Assembly: GCF_024139115.2 (NCBI RefSeq)
Contig: NC_085140.1
Coordinates: 425,839,781-425,903,780, forward strand
Direction of reading: 5' to 3'
DNA length: 64,000 nt
From: Armigeres subalbatus
Lineage: Eukaryota; Arthropoda; Insecta; Diptera; Culicidae
A program made the position numbers and the translations under genes. The notes under the pieces are model-generated. The model saw only the letters and a list, made by a program, of their open reading frames with translations. It was not told the origin of the DNA and searched no databases. Below are positions 1-10,384 of this stretch, piece by piece. Every line of letters starts with the position of its first letter. Position 1 is the stretch's first letter.

Positions 1-57
1 TATAAGGCAGCATACATTTATTTCGCAATGGATGATTTAGATTGTAATCATATTTAC

Positions 58-198
58 CACGATTGAAAGATAATCCGATAGCCATTGGTAGAGATTTTCT
101 TCTTTGAATATATCATCAAGTAATTCCTCGCTCATACAAAGTCGGCATATTTGATATGACCCGTTAGAATTCGTAGGTTCTGTCTTGATTGATAACAT
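58..198 (-). CDS. Gene A1, first exon of a ZAD-C2H2 zinc-finger gene (partial, runs off left edge)
   Basis: A 47-codon first exon reads from the ATG at 198 (minus) to a splice donor GTAAAT at 57. It starts MLSIKTEP and carries the first half of a ZAD, CRLC at residues 18-21, followed by the LLDDIF and YQWLSDYLSIV segments. ZADs bind zinc through four Cys and mediate dimerisation of insect C2H2 transcription factors; the second Cys pair would be in exon 2, which lies beyond base 1. The intron acceptor falls almost exactly at the window edge. The exon and about 190 bases upstream are nearly identical to the same parts of genes A2 and A3, so this is the third member of a tandem array. IKTEP fits the psi-K-x-E SUMOylation pattern. 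The frame is also open upstream without an ATG, so the ATG at 198 is the likely start. Confidence 0.85.
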
Positions 199-390
199 TA
201 TCAATTTTTCTTTCAAATCAGTTTATCTCATCTACTCTAACTACTAAATTTTGCTAGTAATAGCGTCAATAGCGTAATAGCTAGGAGCTCGGACAGTTTT
301 GAAACGTAAACAAGTTCGGTGGCTGTTCCATACAAAAATTGAAGATGCTTAATCATAATATTGACAGATTAGAACACCTGTATAGGTTCA
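199..390. repeat. Duplicated 5' flank of gene A1
   Basis: These bases match the 5' flank of A2 (about 20105-20283) with few differences, including the stretch beginning GCTAGGAGCTCGGACAG. The match ends near the point where the A2 copy carries a hAT-like MITE. This is likely the shared 5' UTR and promoter of the A genes; no TATA box or initiator stands out. Confidence 0.6.
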
Positions 391-533
391 TTATTTGACA
401 TTTGAGCGGTGTCGAAATTCATTTTGAATGAACTCGATGTTGGAAAGAGTGTTCATTTTTTGTAAACAGCGCACCGCTCAAACGTCATTGTGTTTATTCG
501 ATGCACCTCCAATGCACCGAATGAACACAATGA
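388..533. mobile_element. J-family MITE fragment (imperfect palindrome)
   Basis: Inverted motifs of the type TTTGAGCGGTG...CACCGCTCAAACGTCATTGTG followed by GTGCACCTCCAATGCACCGAATGAAC. The same motifs recur at 21603-22196, 35690-36509 and 44437-44614, defining a local MITE family called J here. Confidence 0.6.
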
Positions 534-950
534 GAGAGCCGAGAAGTGAATAGTGAGAATTGAGTAATAAGATAAACATGTGAGATGTGAGAAGGGAGAA
601 GTAAGAACTGAGAAGTGAGAAACGAGTGGTGTGAGAAGCGAGAAGGAAAAAGTAAGATGTGCGAAGTGAAAAGTGAGAAGTGAGAAATTGGAAGGGAGAA
701 ATGAGAAGTAACAAAACGGTAGCAAGAAGTGAAATGTGAGATTTGGGAAGTGTGAAGTAAGGAATGATATGTGAGTAGTGAGAAGTAAACGGTGAGAAGT
801 GGAAAGTGATTTTTGAAAAGTGAGAAGTGAGAAGTGAGATGTGAGAAATCAGAAGTGAGAAGTAATATGACAAGAAGGGAGAAGTGAGAAGGTAGAAATG
901 AGAAATTAGAAGTGAGAAGTGAGAAGTGAGAAGTGAAAAATGAGAAGCAC
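534..950 (+). repeat. Degenerate 7-bp satellite, (GAGAAGT)n
   Basis: About 415 bases of GAGAAGT-like units with many substitutions (cleanest near 825-840 and 910-940). All three minus frames read through it as Ser/Leu/Phe/His-rich nonsense; these are not genes. A second array at 22388-22563 is followed by the same retroelement remnant, so satellite and remnant move together. Confidence 0.9.
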
Positions 951-1443
951 AAGGGACCTAAAATCCCTGGCAGCTGGTCAGTAGCTCAAAGCGGAAGTCG
1001 GGCGCATCTCGACCCGCAAAGAAAGCTAAGGACAGAGGCGAGGCCTTGTTGGTGAAAACTGATAAGCATAAGAACGCCGACGTCGATTCAAGCAACTGAA
1101 AAGCTTTCGTCGCTGGAACAGGACGCGCGAAGCATCAGACGGACCATGATTGGTGAAATGATCTTGGTGCTGAAACGTGGAGCGCAAGCTAGCGGGACGA
1201 CTGGCCCAAGAGATCTTGGGTAACGGCGGACGAGAGATCTTGGGTTGGGGACGGAAGTGGCCGTCCAGTGCAAGCAACTGGACGAAGTTACAAACGCGGA
1301 TGACGTCGTCTCTGCCGTCAGAGAGCAGTGCGGTACAAAGGTCGTTCATTTGGCACGCAGCTAGCGTACCCTAGGCCAAGGAGCGAGCGACGTTGAAATC
1401 AGCTAGTCAGTAAGCCCAATAAGCAACCTTCAGTAACCAGGTA

Positions 1444-1706
1444 CAGTCGCGATTCGCTGGTTGGGCCACGACCTCGGCCCATAACTAACGAATTCGGTTT
1501 TTTAGTTGGGTCAACTGACAGCCATTTGAACACGTGTATTTCGACGTGAACATCACAAATGATGTCCAGTGACGCCCAATCCTGTTTTCGTGTTTACATT
1601 GAATTTTGACGTACGGTTGCTTTTTAGTTGGGCCATTGCCCAACCAGCGGAGGCCCAACTAAAAAGTGACCCAAGTATTAAGATCCCAACCAGCGAATCC
1701 CGACTG
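1444..1706. mobile_element. 263-bp MITE with TA target duplication (Tc1/mariner-like)
   Basis: Terminal inverted repeats start CAGTCGCGATTCGCTGGTTG on the left and match the reverse complement of the right end, ...CAGCGAATCCCGACTG. TA flanks both sides (1442-1443 and 1707-1708). The sister copy near 22783 reads straight through as CAGGTACTATTGG, an empty site with a single TA. No transposase is encoded. Confidence 0.85.
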
Positions 1707-1774
1707 TACTATTGGTGCTTATAGTCGGGACTTATGTCATACGACTTTAAGGCCCCAGACCGTAGCAACCTGTG

Positions 1775-1775
<1 letters not shown>

Positions 1776-1806
<31 letters not shown>

Positions 1807-2812
1807 GGGAGAATGCATTTACACACTAACCCAGTGCTCGCACCCCATTCACTCCATTTGAGTCTTACTTGGATGCTCTCCCGGACGCTCCGCTGCCATG
1901 CCTCGAGGTGTCAATAGCGGTAACTGCCTGGGCCTACAGATATTGCGCTACGACACTCTGCCTCAGATCAATCACACCACTGCCGAAGCAGACCATACGC
2001 TACCCTGCCGAAGCAGGGACACTCCCCATGCACCACATGTGCACAACTGTAGGTGTGTGGGTACAACCCACTGCTACCCTGCCGCCGAAGCAGCTTCTCC
2101 AAAGACCATTCGCTCCATGTGACCCTTTTTCGGGTGCTCACTCTAACACTCCACTGCAATGCCTCGAGGTGTCGATGGGATACCTCGACTCCTGCCTCAG
2201 CATGTGCAGTCCATACTCAGACTTCTGCTGCGCTTTGAGGTGACAATAGCGGCGGAGACACGCTATGACACTCCTGCCTCAGCACAACCAGATCACTCAC
2301 TCCCTGCCGAAGCAGCTCACGCGCTACCCTACCGAAGTAGGTACACTCCACAACTTATTCTAACACTCCACTGCCATGCCTCGAGGTGTCGATAGCGGTA
2401 TGTGGGGACTAATCAACGATACTACGCTACGACACTCTTACCTTAGCATGTGCAGTCCATACTCAGACTTCTGCTGCGCTTCGAGGTGGCCATAGCGGCG
2501 GCGACTCGCTATGACACTCCTGCCTCAGCACAAACAGACTCCCTGCCGAAGCAGCTCACGCACTACCCTACCGAAGTAGGGACACTCCTCATGCCAGTTG
2601 GCACTCCCTCCCTGGGCTTGTGCTTTTGAAGCGGCACACAGTCGCTTTGATAGAGTCCGCTTACGGGCACTTGTGGTTTTTTGGGAGGGATTTTAGCAGA
2701 GCCCACTGCTAAATCCCACCACGCCCTAGGCAGTTCTCCCTGACTCGCAGACAGCTGGGGAGGGGTCGTCAAGCCCTTGGACATCATGCTGTTCCTGCTG
2801 TCCCTGCTGCCC
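1776..2812 (-). mobile_element. Minus-strand retroposon, about 1.04 kb, with long poly(A) tail
   Basis: About 27 T at 1776-1802 are the poly(A) tail of a minus-strand insertion. Direct repeats CCTGTGT flank it (1769-1775 and 2813-2819), and the sister sequence near 22827-22840 is an empty site. The body holds roughly 220-bp tandem units (about 1884-2149, 2150-2366, 2367-2586) with CTGCCGAAGCAG and CTCGAGGTGTCGAT motifs. The unique 5' part (2587-2812) has a 118-codon frame without recognisable similarity. It is either the 3' end of an unidentified LINE or a long SINE-like retroposon. Confidence 0.65.
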
Positions 2813-2920
2813 CCTGTGTAGTCATTGTGATTAGGAAGGGCACAAGGCGCAGGAATGCAATAAGTCACCAAAGTGACTATCTGCGCTAGCAAAAAACAAG
2901 CAAGTTTCCCACCCGTCAAA

Positions 2921-3766
2921 TGTTACTCCGTTATACCTATACCAATTTCTAAAGCAGGAATTCCTGTACGTAGAATGTGAAGTCCTTGGAAAACACTCGT
3001 TCCTTTTCACCATTCCTAAAGTCCCCGGAGAAGTTAGCTCTTTTGCCGAAATTTACAAGCGGCGGAAGTGGAAATAGTTGCAAATACAATATGTGAGAAT
3101 TATTCCGGCCCTTGCTGAATAAAAGCAGCACCAGCTGCCGGAATCTTTTGCAACAAATTTGGCCCGTTAGATGGTGCGAAGGAACGCTACCTCAATCATG
3201 CGCGACACTAGAGTTCATGATGAGTTGTTTCTGCTAATCCAAGAGACCACTTGAAGTGACCTCGAATTCATTTTGATTTGAACATTTTCACCTGTTTCAT
3301 TTCAGTTAGTCAGTAAAAATGAAGTTTTCTTGTATGTTTTCTTACGTTTGACAGAAGTCTAATGTTTACGCTCGACAGTGCTGCCAAACTGTATCGTTTT
3401 ATCAGTACTTTTATCAACCACAAAATGTGGCACATTGTGGCACACCGAGGAACAAATATTTAAATGAACACAATTTGAATTGTGCTCAGCGACCCACCCC
3501 TTGGCATGTAATCACGTTATGGGTGGACCTCCGTGTCCCATCGGAAAGGAAAACAAAAATAAGCCAAGCAAGCAATACAGTTGAATCTTAACCACTGTAT
3601 ATCTGTCCAGCAGCAGCCTTGGAGTCGAGGACCGATGTACCTCCCCTGTCCGACCCGTACAGCGTCCCTGACTCGGGTCGTTATTTATGTGACAATTTTC
3701 ACGCGCATCACGGAATTTATTCCATTTACCGCAAGGAGTTATGAAATTATCCAATTGGGTCCAAAA
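2921..3766. repeat. Repeat-derived spacer, partly duplicated at 22921-23150
   Basis: Bases 3504-3740 match 22921-23148 at high identity, including CATGTAATCACGTTATGGG and the CCTGTCCGACCCGTACAGCG stretch, and end at a GCAAGGAG motif that also starts the tandem units at 23137-24185. The block 2921-3500 shows nothing recognisable. Confidence 0.55.
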
Positions 3767-3843
3767 CTGCCGCTAACCGCAAGTCAGACTTATCTGTATA
3801 TGGCGCCCATATACAGATAAGTCTGACTTGTGATTAGCGGCAG
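3767..3843. repeat. 77-bp near-perfect palindrome
   Basis: CTGCCGCTAACCGCAAGTC... on the left is mirrored by ...GTGATTAGCGGCAG on the right, with a centre at GGCGCC near 3804. This would form a long hairpin and is probably a very small foldback element. Confidence 0.75.
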
Positions 3844-3989
3844 TAAAGCCCTACCTCGTTTATGGTTGCAAACGATAGTGCATCGCTCAAAAATACTTGA
3901 ACCGATGTTATAAAAATTCTGGTAAAAGCCTGAATCAGTAAAACTAATATTTCTGTGGGAAAAACATATTAAGCTCTTTTAGTGGAATG

Positions 3990-4559
3990 TATTAAACCGT
4001 CTAAGACGAATTAAGTACTGTCCATTTAATTTTCGTTATCTTTGCAGATACGTATTTCGACCACAACTGTGTGGTCGTCTTCAGTGTCTTGTACTTGACT
4101 CGACTTGAAGAAAACAATCGCAACTTACACTATTTATACTACGCTAGGTAGCTAATACCGTCTTATTTGCCTACTTTATTTACCTATACAGTAAATTACT
4201 TTATTGTTTAGGTAGAAACTTGAAGAGCCAAGAGCTGCCATTTCACTGATCCTTATTCAACAGCGCTGGTTGTACCTGTCGGTGGATTTCCAAACTCTCA
4301 GCTACATCGAGTTTCCATGGGGAAGAGACAATTCTTAAGATTTTAATATTTGATGCCGTAATTGGGTGATTTTCCTTATACACATGCTCTGGTACCTTAA
4401 ATCTAAATTCGTAATGTAATCCCTTATCGTTTTCTCTTTTCGCCTTACTCACTTCCGCCATATGTTCCTTGAACCTTATATCTAATGATCTTTTTGTTTG
4501 GCCTACATAGATTTTTTCACATTGGGAACAACTTATCTTATAAACGCCTGCCTTATTTT
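3990..4559 (-). mobile_element. Penelope-like element fragment: GIY-YIG endonuclease domain and 3' end
   Basis: Minus-strand reading from 4559 gives GVYKISCSQCEKIYVGQTKR, then the SLDIRF.EH segment, ending at a stop at 4243. This is the GIY-YIG nuclease core of Penelope-like elements, with the CxxC upstream of YVGQT and a conserved Arg and EH downstream. An in-frame stop sits just before GVYK, so only about the last 105 codons survive. Beyond the stop (3995-4240) lies a 3' segment containing GTCGAAATACG and TCGAGTCAAGTAC motifs, which also occur at 5578-5660. No reverse transcriptase domain remains. Confidence 0.8.
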
Positions 4560-4561
4560 TT

Positions 4562-5100
4562 TAAATGAGAATCATCATTCATAAGGCAACATATTGAAAT
4601 TCATACCGATTCATACAAATTCATACCGGCAAATTTTCATTAGGCGTTTGATTGAAAGTCATACTCCATTTTCCTCAGTGTCAAGTAAATCCACAATATT
4701 TTTCGCATATTTTCATATACCGTGGACCCCCGATAATTTGAACGGTACCTCATTCAAATTCACGGGGTACATTGTTAATTTGAACTTCTGGTTACTCCAT
4801 TTGCATAAAAAACTGGTTTCTAGCTGCTCTCTTTGCTAGTTGAGAGACGTTGTTTATAGATAGAGACCTGCAAACAGTGAATCCGAAAGTACCAAACGAA
4901 CCAAACGCGGTACCAAACGAGCAAAGTAAACAAACATTACCAATCGGTACTAAATGCAAGATAGGTATTGTAATCAACATGATAGAAATTATAAAAAAGT
5001 TCGAAAAGTTCAGTAAATGGAGATGTTTTTAGAGTTCTCATAGCAAATTTATGTATGGTATTTAATCATATTTATTGTTGAATATTGTAACAATTACGTT
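4562..5100. repeat. Dispersed repeat 'K2', copy 1 (solid copy)
   Basis: Matches 25930-27010 in the same order: CATTCATAAGGCAACATA, then CCGTGGACCCCCGATAATTT at about 4721, then CGAAAGTACCAAACG-type sequence, ending near TTTATTGTTGAATAT. The second copy is expanded by internal insertions. CCGTGGACCCCCG matches the inverted terminal motif at 27760-27783 of copy 2, so it is a TIR-type element. Confidence 0.6.
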
Positions 5101-5179
5101 TTCTTATTTAATAGAGCCCAATGGAAATTCTATGATATAATTTCATTAGTTAAAAAACTATGGCACGAATGTTCGTTTT

Positions 5180-5880
5180 GGGTAAAATGCCTAATAGTGG
5201 ACCCCCTAGTAGCGGAATTTTGCTCTTCCTGTCATAAGGAGTAGAAATTTTCAACATATTAATTGTGCTTGATATCGAACAACAAGCTTCCTCTTCTCGA
5301 TACATACATAAAACACCCAAATACACGATGTTATTCGTCAAAATAAACATTTTAAAATCTAACTGAATCCGCCCTATAGTAGACCCCTTGGGGGTCCATA
5401 ATAGGAAATTAGTTCCCTATAGTCGACACTTCATTTGATTTTCATGTCCCGTTTCTGGACGTTCTTCTTCCCTATTATGGACCCCTCAAAATATTCCTAT
5501 AATGGACTCTCTCATGTTTATTTTTTATAGAACTGTAAAAAATCATCTAATTTTACTTGTCATAAGACGAGTTTGTACAGTCCCAAGGCAAGTCGAGTCA
5601 AGTACGAGACGCTGAAGACGGCCTTACTGTTGAGGTCGAAATACGCATCTGTCAAGGTACAATTAAGTGGTGGAATTAAATGGGACTGTACAAACTCGTC
5701 TTATGACAAGTGAGGAAATTTAACTAAAAAGCTCAAAATAATTTTCTTAATTTTACTTTACTTGAAATCAAATCATAGGACTGTAAGATAGGTTCTCCCA
5801 ATGGAATTTCATAGGAAAATGTTGACATTGTGCTGTAATAATGCAAAAATGGCTGGAGTGTCCACTATTGGGCTTAGACC
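5180..5880. mobile_element. MITE family K, copy 1, carrying a nested insertion
   Basis: Left end GGGTAAAATGCCTAATAGTG is inverted with the right end GTGTCCACTATTGGGC. It aligns along its length with the uninterrupted copy at 7574-8100 apart from an extra block at about 5556-5720. Confidence 0.75.
5560..5714 (+). mobile_element. Nested element with 29-bp inverted ends and Penelope-type 3' sequence
   Basis: CTTGTCATAAGACGAGTTTG at the left is perfectly inverted at the right (ends ...CGTCTTATGACAAG). The interior carries the GTCGAGTCAAGTACGAG and GAGGTCGAAATACGCATCTG motifs seen at the 3' end of the Penelope fragment at 3990-4240. The absence of this block from 7940-7990 shows that it inserted into MITE K. 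Mirrored ends are known for Penelope-like elements; assignment is inference. Confidence 0.6.
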
Positions 5881-7573
5881 CCTTAAGTTAGTCTCCACAC
5901 AACTGCACACCTTACGCCTTCGAAAATAGTTGCATCTGGCATACAAGCTAATCGAGTGAGTTCCCATTACCAGTTACACTCGCTAAACATGAGACCCAAC
6001 CCAACCGCGCGTCATTTCGCTATGCAAAGTAGCTTGAATAGAGGGACAACGACCCGCAAATGCGCCATTCAAAATGCATTGACCTTCCTTCCTTCGACTT
6101 CGGACTCTACTTCCAAGATCGGAGAGGATTTGACTGGATGTTTGAAAGCCGTCAGAAAGAGATGTCGCGATGCCCGCTAAATCTTTTATATTCAATTGCG
6201 AGAATTAGCGTTCGTGATATTGTCTTCGGGTAATATCACGGCAACCGGGGATTATTTTACAGATTCGCAGTTAATCTGAGGCATTTTCCAACTCTAATCG
6301 ATCACTTCGATTCGATCAGTGGAAGAGGCAAAAGTGGTCCGTATTTGTTTCGCGTCGTGGTGTAATTTAAAACGTTAGTTTGTGACATGGTAACTTTTTG
6401 TATGATGTGTTAACTTTTCCTCCTTTGTTCCCCTAGTTGATCGTCAATCTGTAATTTGTTCGATCTAAGTGTCGGCAGTGTGTGAACCTAGTATAAGAAA
6501 GGTAAAAGTGCAAATATTAGCAACCTAGATAGGTCCCCAACCAAAAAGTGCGTGTGCGTTTCTTTTGATTAGGTGCGAGGCAGCGAAGCCATTTGCCGTT
6601 ACACCACCATCCCATTAGAGACCACTTTTGACCCCACTCGTCGGCGTCGAGGTAATCCCGGGGCACACGTGGCCGGAAGAGGGCCGCGTCACGTTTCTTT
6701 TACGCGCCCTAGACAGGCAGGCTCATCAAACCATCAGCGTTCAACCGACAGCAGCGAGAACTATTGTTCGACGAACGGACGCATGTGCCGCATTCAAGCG
6801 TAAGACCACGCGCCAGGTGAGAGAGTGGTACCAAACATCGTTCGACACGTAAAGCCGTCGACATCGGGCCGGAGTAGTGCGTGCGTAAGCAGCTCTGTGT
6901 GCTCAGCCGCCGACTCATCACCATCCACGTAAAACCTATGGTCGTGAGTATTTGCATGCATTTTTTGTAATGTAAACGTCCATGCGCATGAGGCAATAAA
7001 TTTCATGTACATAATTGCCTCCGTTAAGTAAGGCTGATGACATACTGGAAGAGAAGAGAAGCGAAGCGAAGAGGCTGGAGTTAAGCAAAGCGAAGTGATC
7101 AGGCGATCAAAGCGGGCCATGACATACTGAAAGCGTTTTTCAGAGTGTTGATCTCGCAACAAACACAAGGGTAAAAACATGGATTTCGTCAGATGGAGAA
7201 TATTTTGCTTCTCCAAGCACATTTAGCACAAACAAGAAGAGTGTTGGGGAGATTTATAGAATGTCGCAATTGAAAACCGTTTTTATGATGTGTGCGATAG
7301 ATTATCATCACATACAAACAGAGGTAGGGTGAAGCTATGGTAAAACTTTTTGGGCAATGTTTTATTCCTATTTTACGTTTGCTCCTATAGAAGATCCATT
7401 AATTACTTAACGGGAAATTTTCAACCCCCCCCCTCACCCCTACGTCACACTTTTTGTATGAAACATCTGAAAATTTTGTTTGGATCGTCACACTTCGCCG
7501 ACAACACCCCTCCCCCTTCAAGCGTTACGTAATTTATGGATGTTCCTCTTACGACATTTCTATACACTGAAGT
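5881..7573. other. No gene seen; unclassified repeat-like DNA
   Basis: There is a local hairpin CGTGATATTG...GTAATATCACG near 6213-6241, a splice-like TTTGATTAG at 6566-6575, and C-rich tracts at 7424-7530. Frames of about 75 codons at 6573-6852 are short, overlapping and dissimilar to known proteins. The GC-richer block 5950-6900 could be the 5' untranslated part of a retroelement, which I cannot confirm. Confidence 0.4.
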
Positions 7574-8100
7574 TGGGTAAAATGCCCAATAGTGGACCCC
7601 CTAGTAGTGGAATTTAGCTCTTCCTGTCATACGGAGTAGAAATTTTCAACATATCAATTCTGCTTGATATCTAATAACAAGTTCTGCATCCCCTCTTCAC
7701 GATACGTACATAAAACACTCAAATACACGACGTTATTAGTTTAAATTAACATTTTAAAGTCTGACTGAATTCGCCCTATAGTAGACTTCCTGGGGGTCCA
7801 TAATAGGAAATTGCTTCCCTATAGTCGACACTTCATTTGATTTTCATGTTTCGTTTCGGGACGTTCTTCTTCCCTATTATGGACCCCCCAAAATATTCCT
7901 ATAATGGACACTTTCGTGTTTATTTTCAAAAGAATTGTAAAAAATCATCCAATTTTGCTTTCCATAGCATTTCCAATGCATGTAATCAAATCATAGGACT
8001 GTAAAGTAGGTTCTCCCGATGGAATTTCATAGCAAAATATATACATTGTGCTGTAATAATGCAAAAATAGCTGGAGGGTCCACTATTGGGCACTTTACCC
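7574..8100. mobile_element. MITE family K, copy 2 (intact)
   Basis: TIRs GGGTAAAATGCCCAATAGTG and (reverse complement) GTCCACTATTGGGCACTTTACCC. The interior contains several AGTGGACCCC/GGGGTCCAT variants in alternating orientation, giving a self-folding layout. No coding capacity. Confidence 0.8.
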
Positions 8101-8699
8101 TACCTCATAAAAACAACTTCCACAAAAATCGTTTTGTCTCGGCTCCCAACCTTTTTGAAAAACGGCGTAAACAAACGCAAATCCAAAAAATCCGCAGAAA
8201 AAAGGGAAACCATCTCCCACCAATAATGGCCGGAAAAAAATTGGGACAACAATTTCCTTATCTATCGGATTGTTCCCGAAGTTTTAATATGCGGACATAA
8301 GCAAAAAATGCGCAAACCCGATTTTCGTTGAAGTTGTTCTGGTAGAGCACGTTCTGGTAGTGGCACGTACGTGATTTAGAGTCTTGCGGCGTCGATACGC
8401 TCACGCTAAGTACGACGATTTTGAGACAACCAGTCACTTCCCTCCCCGATTTCGGGAAACATTAACCCTATCCTCTGGATAGTCTCAGGCCGGGCAAATC
8501 TTAAACTGGTGGGTGGTCTCCTTCACGGAGTGGCGCTTAAGCCACCCATTTAACCGGGGAACGTGACGGGTTGGCGGGTTATAATATAAGGAAACTAGCT
8601 TTATGTACCCGGCCTTGCTCGGAATTGCCAGATTGGTTCGCAATTTGATCTCACAATAGGAAAATGTTAAAACCAATTGATATCAACAGGGTAATTGTG
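8101..8699. other. No gene seen
   Basis: A-rich DNA (8100-8300) followed by a GC-balanced block (8340-8690). The longest frame (8485-8676, minus) has no recognisable domain. Confidence 0.4.
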
Positions 8700-8960
8700 T
8701 TTACCTATTGATACTTCATCATTTTATTAAAAGAAAACCTAAGAAGGAATCAAACCCACAATTGCCTTATTCCGGGCAAACGCCTATTTCTAAAAAAAGG
8801 AAAAACATCCACCGATGCCTTATTCCGGGCAAACGCATATTTTAAAAGAAGGGATCAAACCCACCATTACCTTATTCCGAGCGAATGCCTACCTTTAAAA
8901 AAGCAATCACATCCATCATCCAGAAGGAAGCACATTATTCATTGCTTTTCACTGGGCAAA
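8700..8960 (+). repeat. Tandem array of about 58-bp units with CCTTATTCCGGGCAAACGC core
   Basis: The core occurs at about 8764, 8817 and 8871 with surrounding ACATCCACCAT and TTTAAAAAAG motifs, plus degenerate units at both ends. The same unit occurs in both orientations inside the Mutator-like element at 52906-54824. Confidence 0.7.
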
Positions 8961-8984
8961 CTATGATTCCGATGAAGGGTAACA

Positions 8985-9185
8985 ATTGACCTTTCTCGTC
9001 GAAAATTGAATATCGTTTTATTGTCTTAGTCGATTCTTTGGCTAATTTGCGGTCAACTATCCCAAAAAACTCATATTTTTTGAAGCCTTCAACTATTTTA
9101 AAATCGAAAACAAAAACCAAAAAAGTGCTGCACGTGTAAACCGGCCTGAAAAATTCACCCGATATTCGTTCAGAATCGTGCCAAT
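8985..9185. repeat. Dispersed repeat, copy 1 (pair with 11940-12150)
   Basis: Both copies contain GTCGATTCTTTGGCT, a GGTCAACT stretch, AAAATCGAAAACAAAAACC and CACGTGT..ACCG..CTGAAAAA in the same order. No coding capacity. Confidence 0.6.
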
Positions 9186-9288
9186 CTCAAAAAACAGTCT
9201 AATATGGTCTTCTTCAGACGGAGAATATGAGTTCCAAATTTGGTGGACATCGGTAAATGGGTTGAGAAGTTATGGTACGTTTAGAGAA

Positions 9289-9436
9289 GGCAAGTGAATT
9301 GAGCAAGTCGCTTGAATCGAACGCGAACTGAAAGTGTAAACACCTTAATTCAATTCACTTGAACGAAAAGAAAGTTGAACATGTTTAACTTTTGGCAAGT
9401 CAATTGAATTCAACTGAGTTGTTCAATTCACTTGCC
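9289..9436. mobile_element. 148-bp MITE
   Basis: GGCAAGTGAATTGAGCAA at the left is inverted as TTGTTCAATTCACTTGCC at the right; the interior repeats further CAATTCACTTG variants. Confidence 0.7.
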
Positions 9437-9675
9437 CTGTCAAAACGTAGCTTTATACTGAATTGATCGATAACTAAACAATACCTCTCTCTCACACCCT
9501 CCCCCTTTTAAAACGACCTAACCACATCCACTAAAATTGATTCCTTAGGACAGATAATATGTGATACAAATTTGGTTCACATCCTCCCCCTTTTCCAAAG
9601 AGCATCCCTAACCCCCCCATTGTCGTCTCCTTAAGATTAAGAATGTGTGTTCCAAATTTGTTTGAATTCGGCCAA

Positions 9676-9828
9676 GGCCAAGTATGGGTTCCCTGCATCT
9701 TCACTAGTAGATGTTGAACTAACATTCCTTCCCATCCTTTCGTGATTGTAAAGACGTGACCAGGCAGTGTTGTCCTACACTCAGGGCAAAAAAATCTGGT
9801 CTTTGATTTACTCCATCTCACACTCACA
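9676..9828 (-). pseudogene. Conserved FFCPEC-containing fragment, copy 1
   Basis: Minus-strand reading gives WSKSKTRFFCPECRTTLPG, then a TKGWEGMLVQHLLVKMQGTHT segment. A second copy at 32635-32790 keeps the same residues with mostly conservative changes. CPEC is a half zinc site. I do not recognise the family; it is probably a transposon-borne coding fragment. Confidence 0.4.
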
Positions 9829-9836
9829 GTGGGCGC

Positions 9837-10384
9837 AGCAAGCCAAAAACGTGCGTTTTTTTATTTGCGTGCAAACGGTTGATGTTAGGGTGATACAAAA
9901 ATTTTTCAAAAATTTGAGCCGCTACAAAAGTGATAGAACTTGAAAATACGAACAAATTCGTAGAATATACCAACTCTCTATCTTTTAACGGTAGCGAGTT
10001 ATGATGAAATTTCAAAAAATCGTATCTAAAACCAGTTTTTTCAAGAAAAATTTTTTTCTTATTGTTTTTCGACATGGACATGGACATGCTCTAAGTGAAC
10101 AAGTTTATCAAATCACACGTTTTTCTAAAAAAAAATGTTGATATTTCGGAGGTACATTAGAGAAGTTATTCGACTTTTTCATATTATATAATAAAACTAA
10201 ACGTTCGCTAATTGGCTTTTTTCTAGTTGGGGCGCTTTTTAGTTGGGGGTTCGCTAATTGGGGCGAAACCCAATTAACCCAATGACGGTTCGTTTCCGTA
10301 ATTGGCGGGATCGATATTTTCTGGCGCGTAAATTTTTCCTTTGTTCAATGCAAAAAGTAAACAACATTGACGCTTGTCTAGGGT
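9837..10384. other. No gene seen; remnant of TTAGTTGGG-type element
   Basis: Bases 10200-10320 contain AATTGG/TTAGTTGGGG motifs like those inside the TA MITE at 1444-1706. Otherwise AT-rich without recognisable content. Confidence 0.35.

Larger units (their letters stand above)
951..2920 (+). pseudogene. Degenerate non-LTR retrotransposon gag-like remnant, copy 1
   Basis: After removing two insertions (1444-1706 and 1776-2812), the segments 1250-1443, 1709-1775 and 2813-2920 align in order with 22570-22930. Read on the plus strand in that second copy they give a CCHC zinc-knuckle series (YWC...SGHKSYDLKG, then CRHC...GHKAQEC, then CTIC), typical of ORF1 (gag) proteins of R1/Jockey-type elements. 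The frame is broken by stops and indels in both copies. No reverse transcriptase follows, so the element is a dead fragment. Confidence 0.6.

Noticed and set aside
453..952. Three overlapping minus-strand frames of 90-152 codons rich in Ser, Leu, Phe and His
   Set aside because: They arise because the 7-bp satellite is open in all three frames; the composition mirrors the repeat and there is no start context or domain.
1776..1802. T-run as a transcription terminator
   Set aside because: It is the poly(A) tail of a minus-strand retroposon, as shown by the flanking CCTGTGT duplication and the empty sister site.
6573..7222. Overlapping frames in both strands as a host exon cluster
   Set aside because: Short, mutually overlapping and without recognisable domains; no consistent splice-linked frame could be built.
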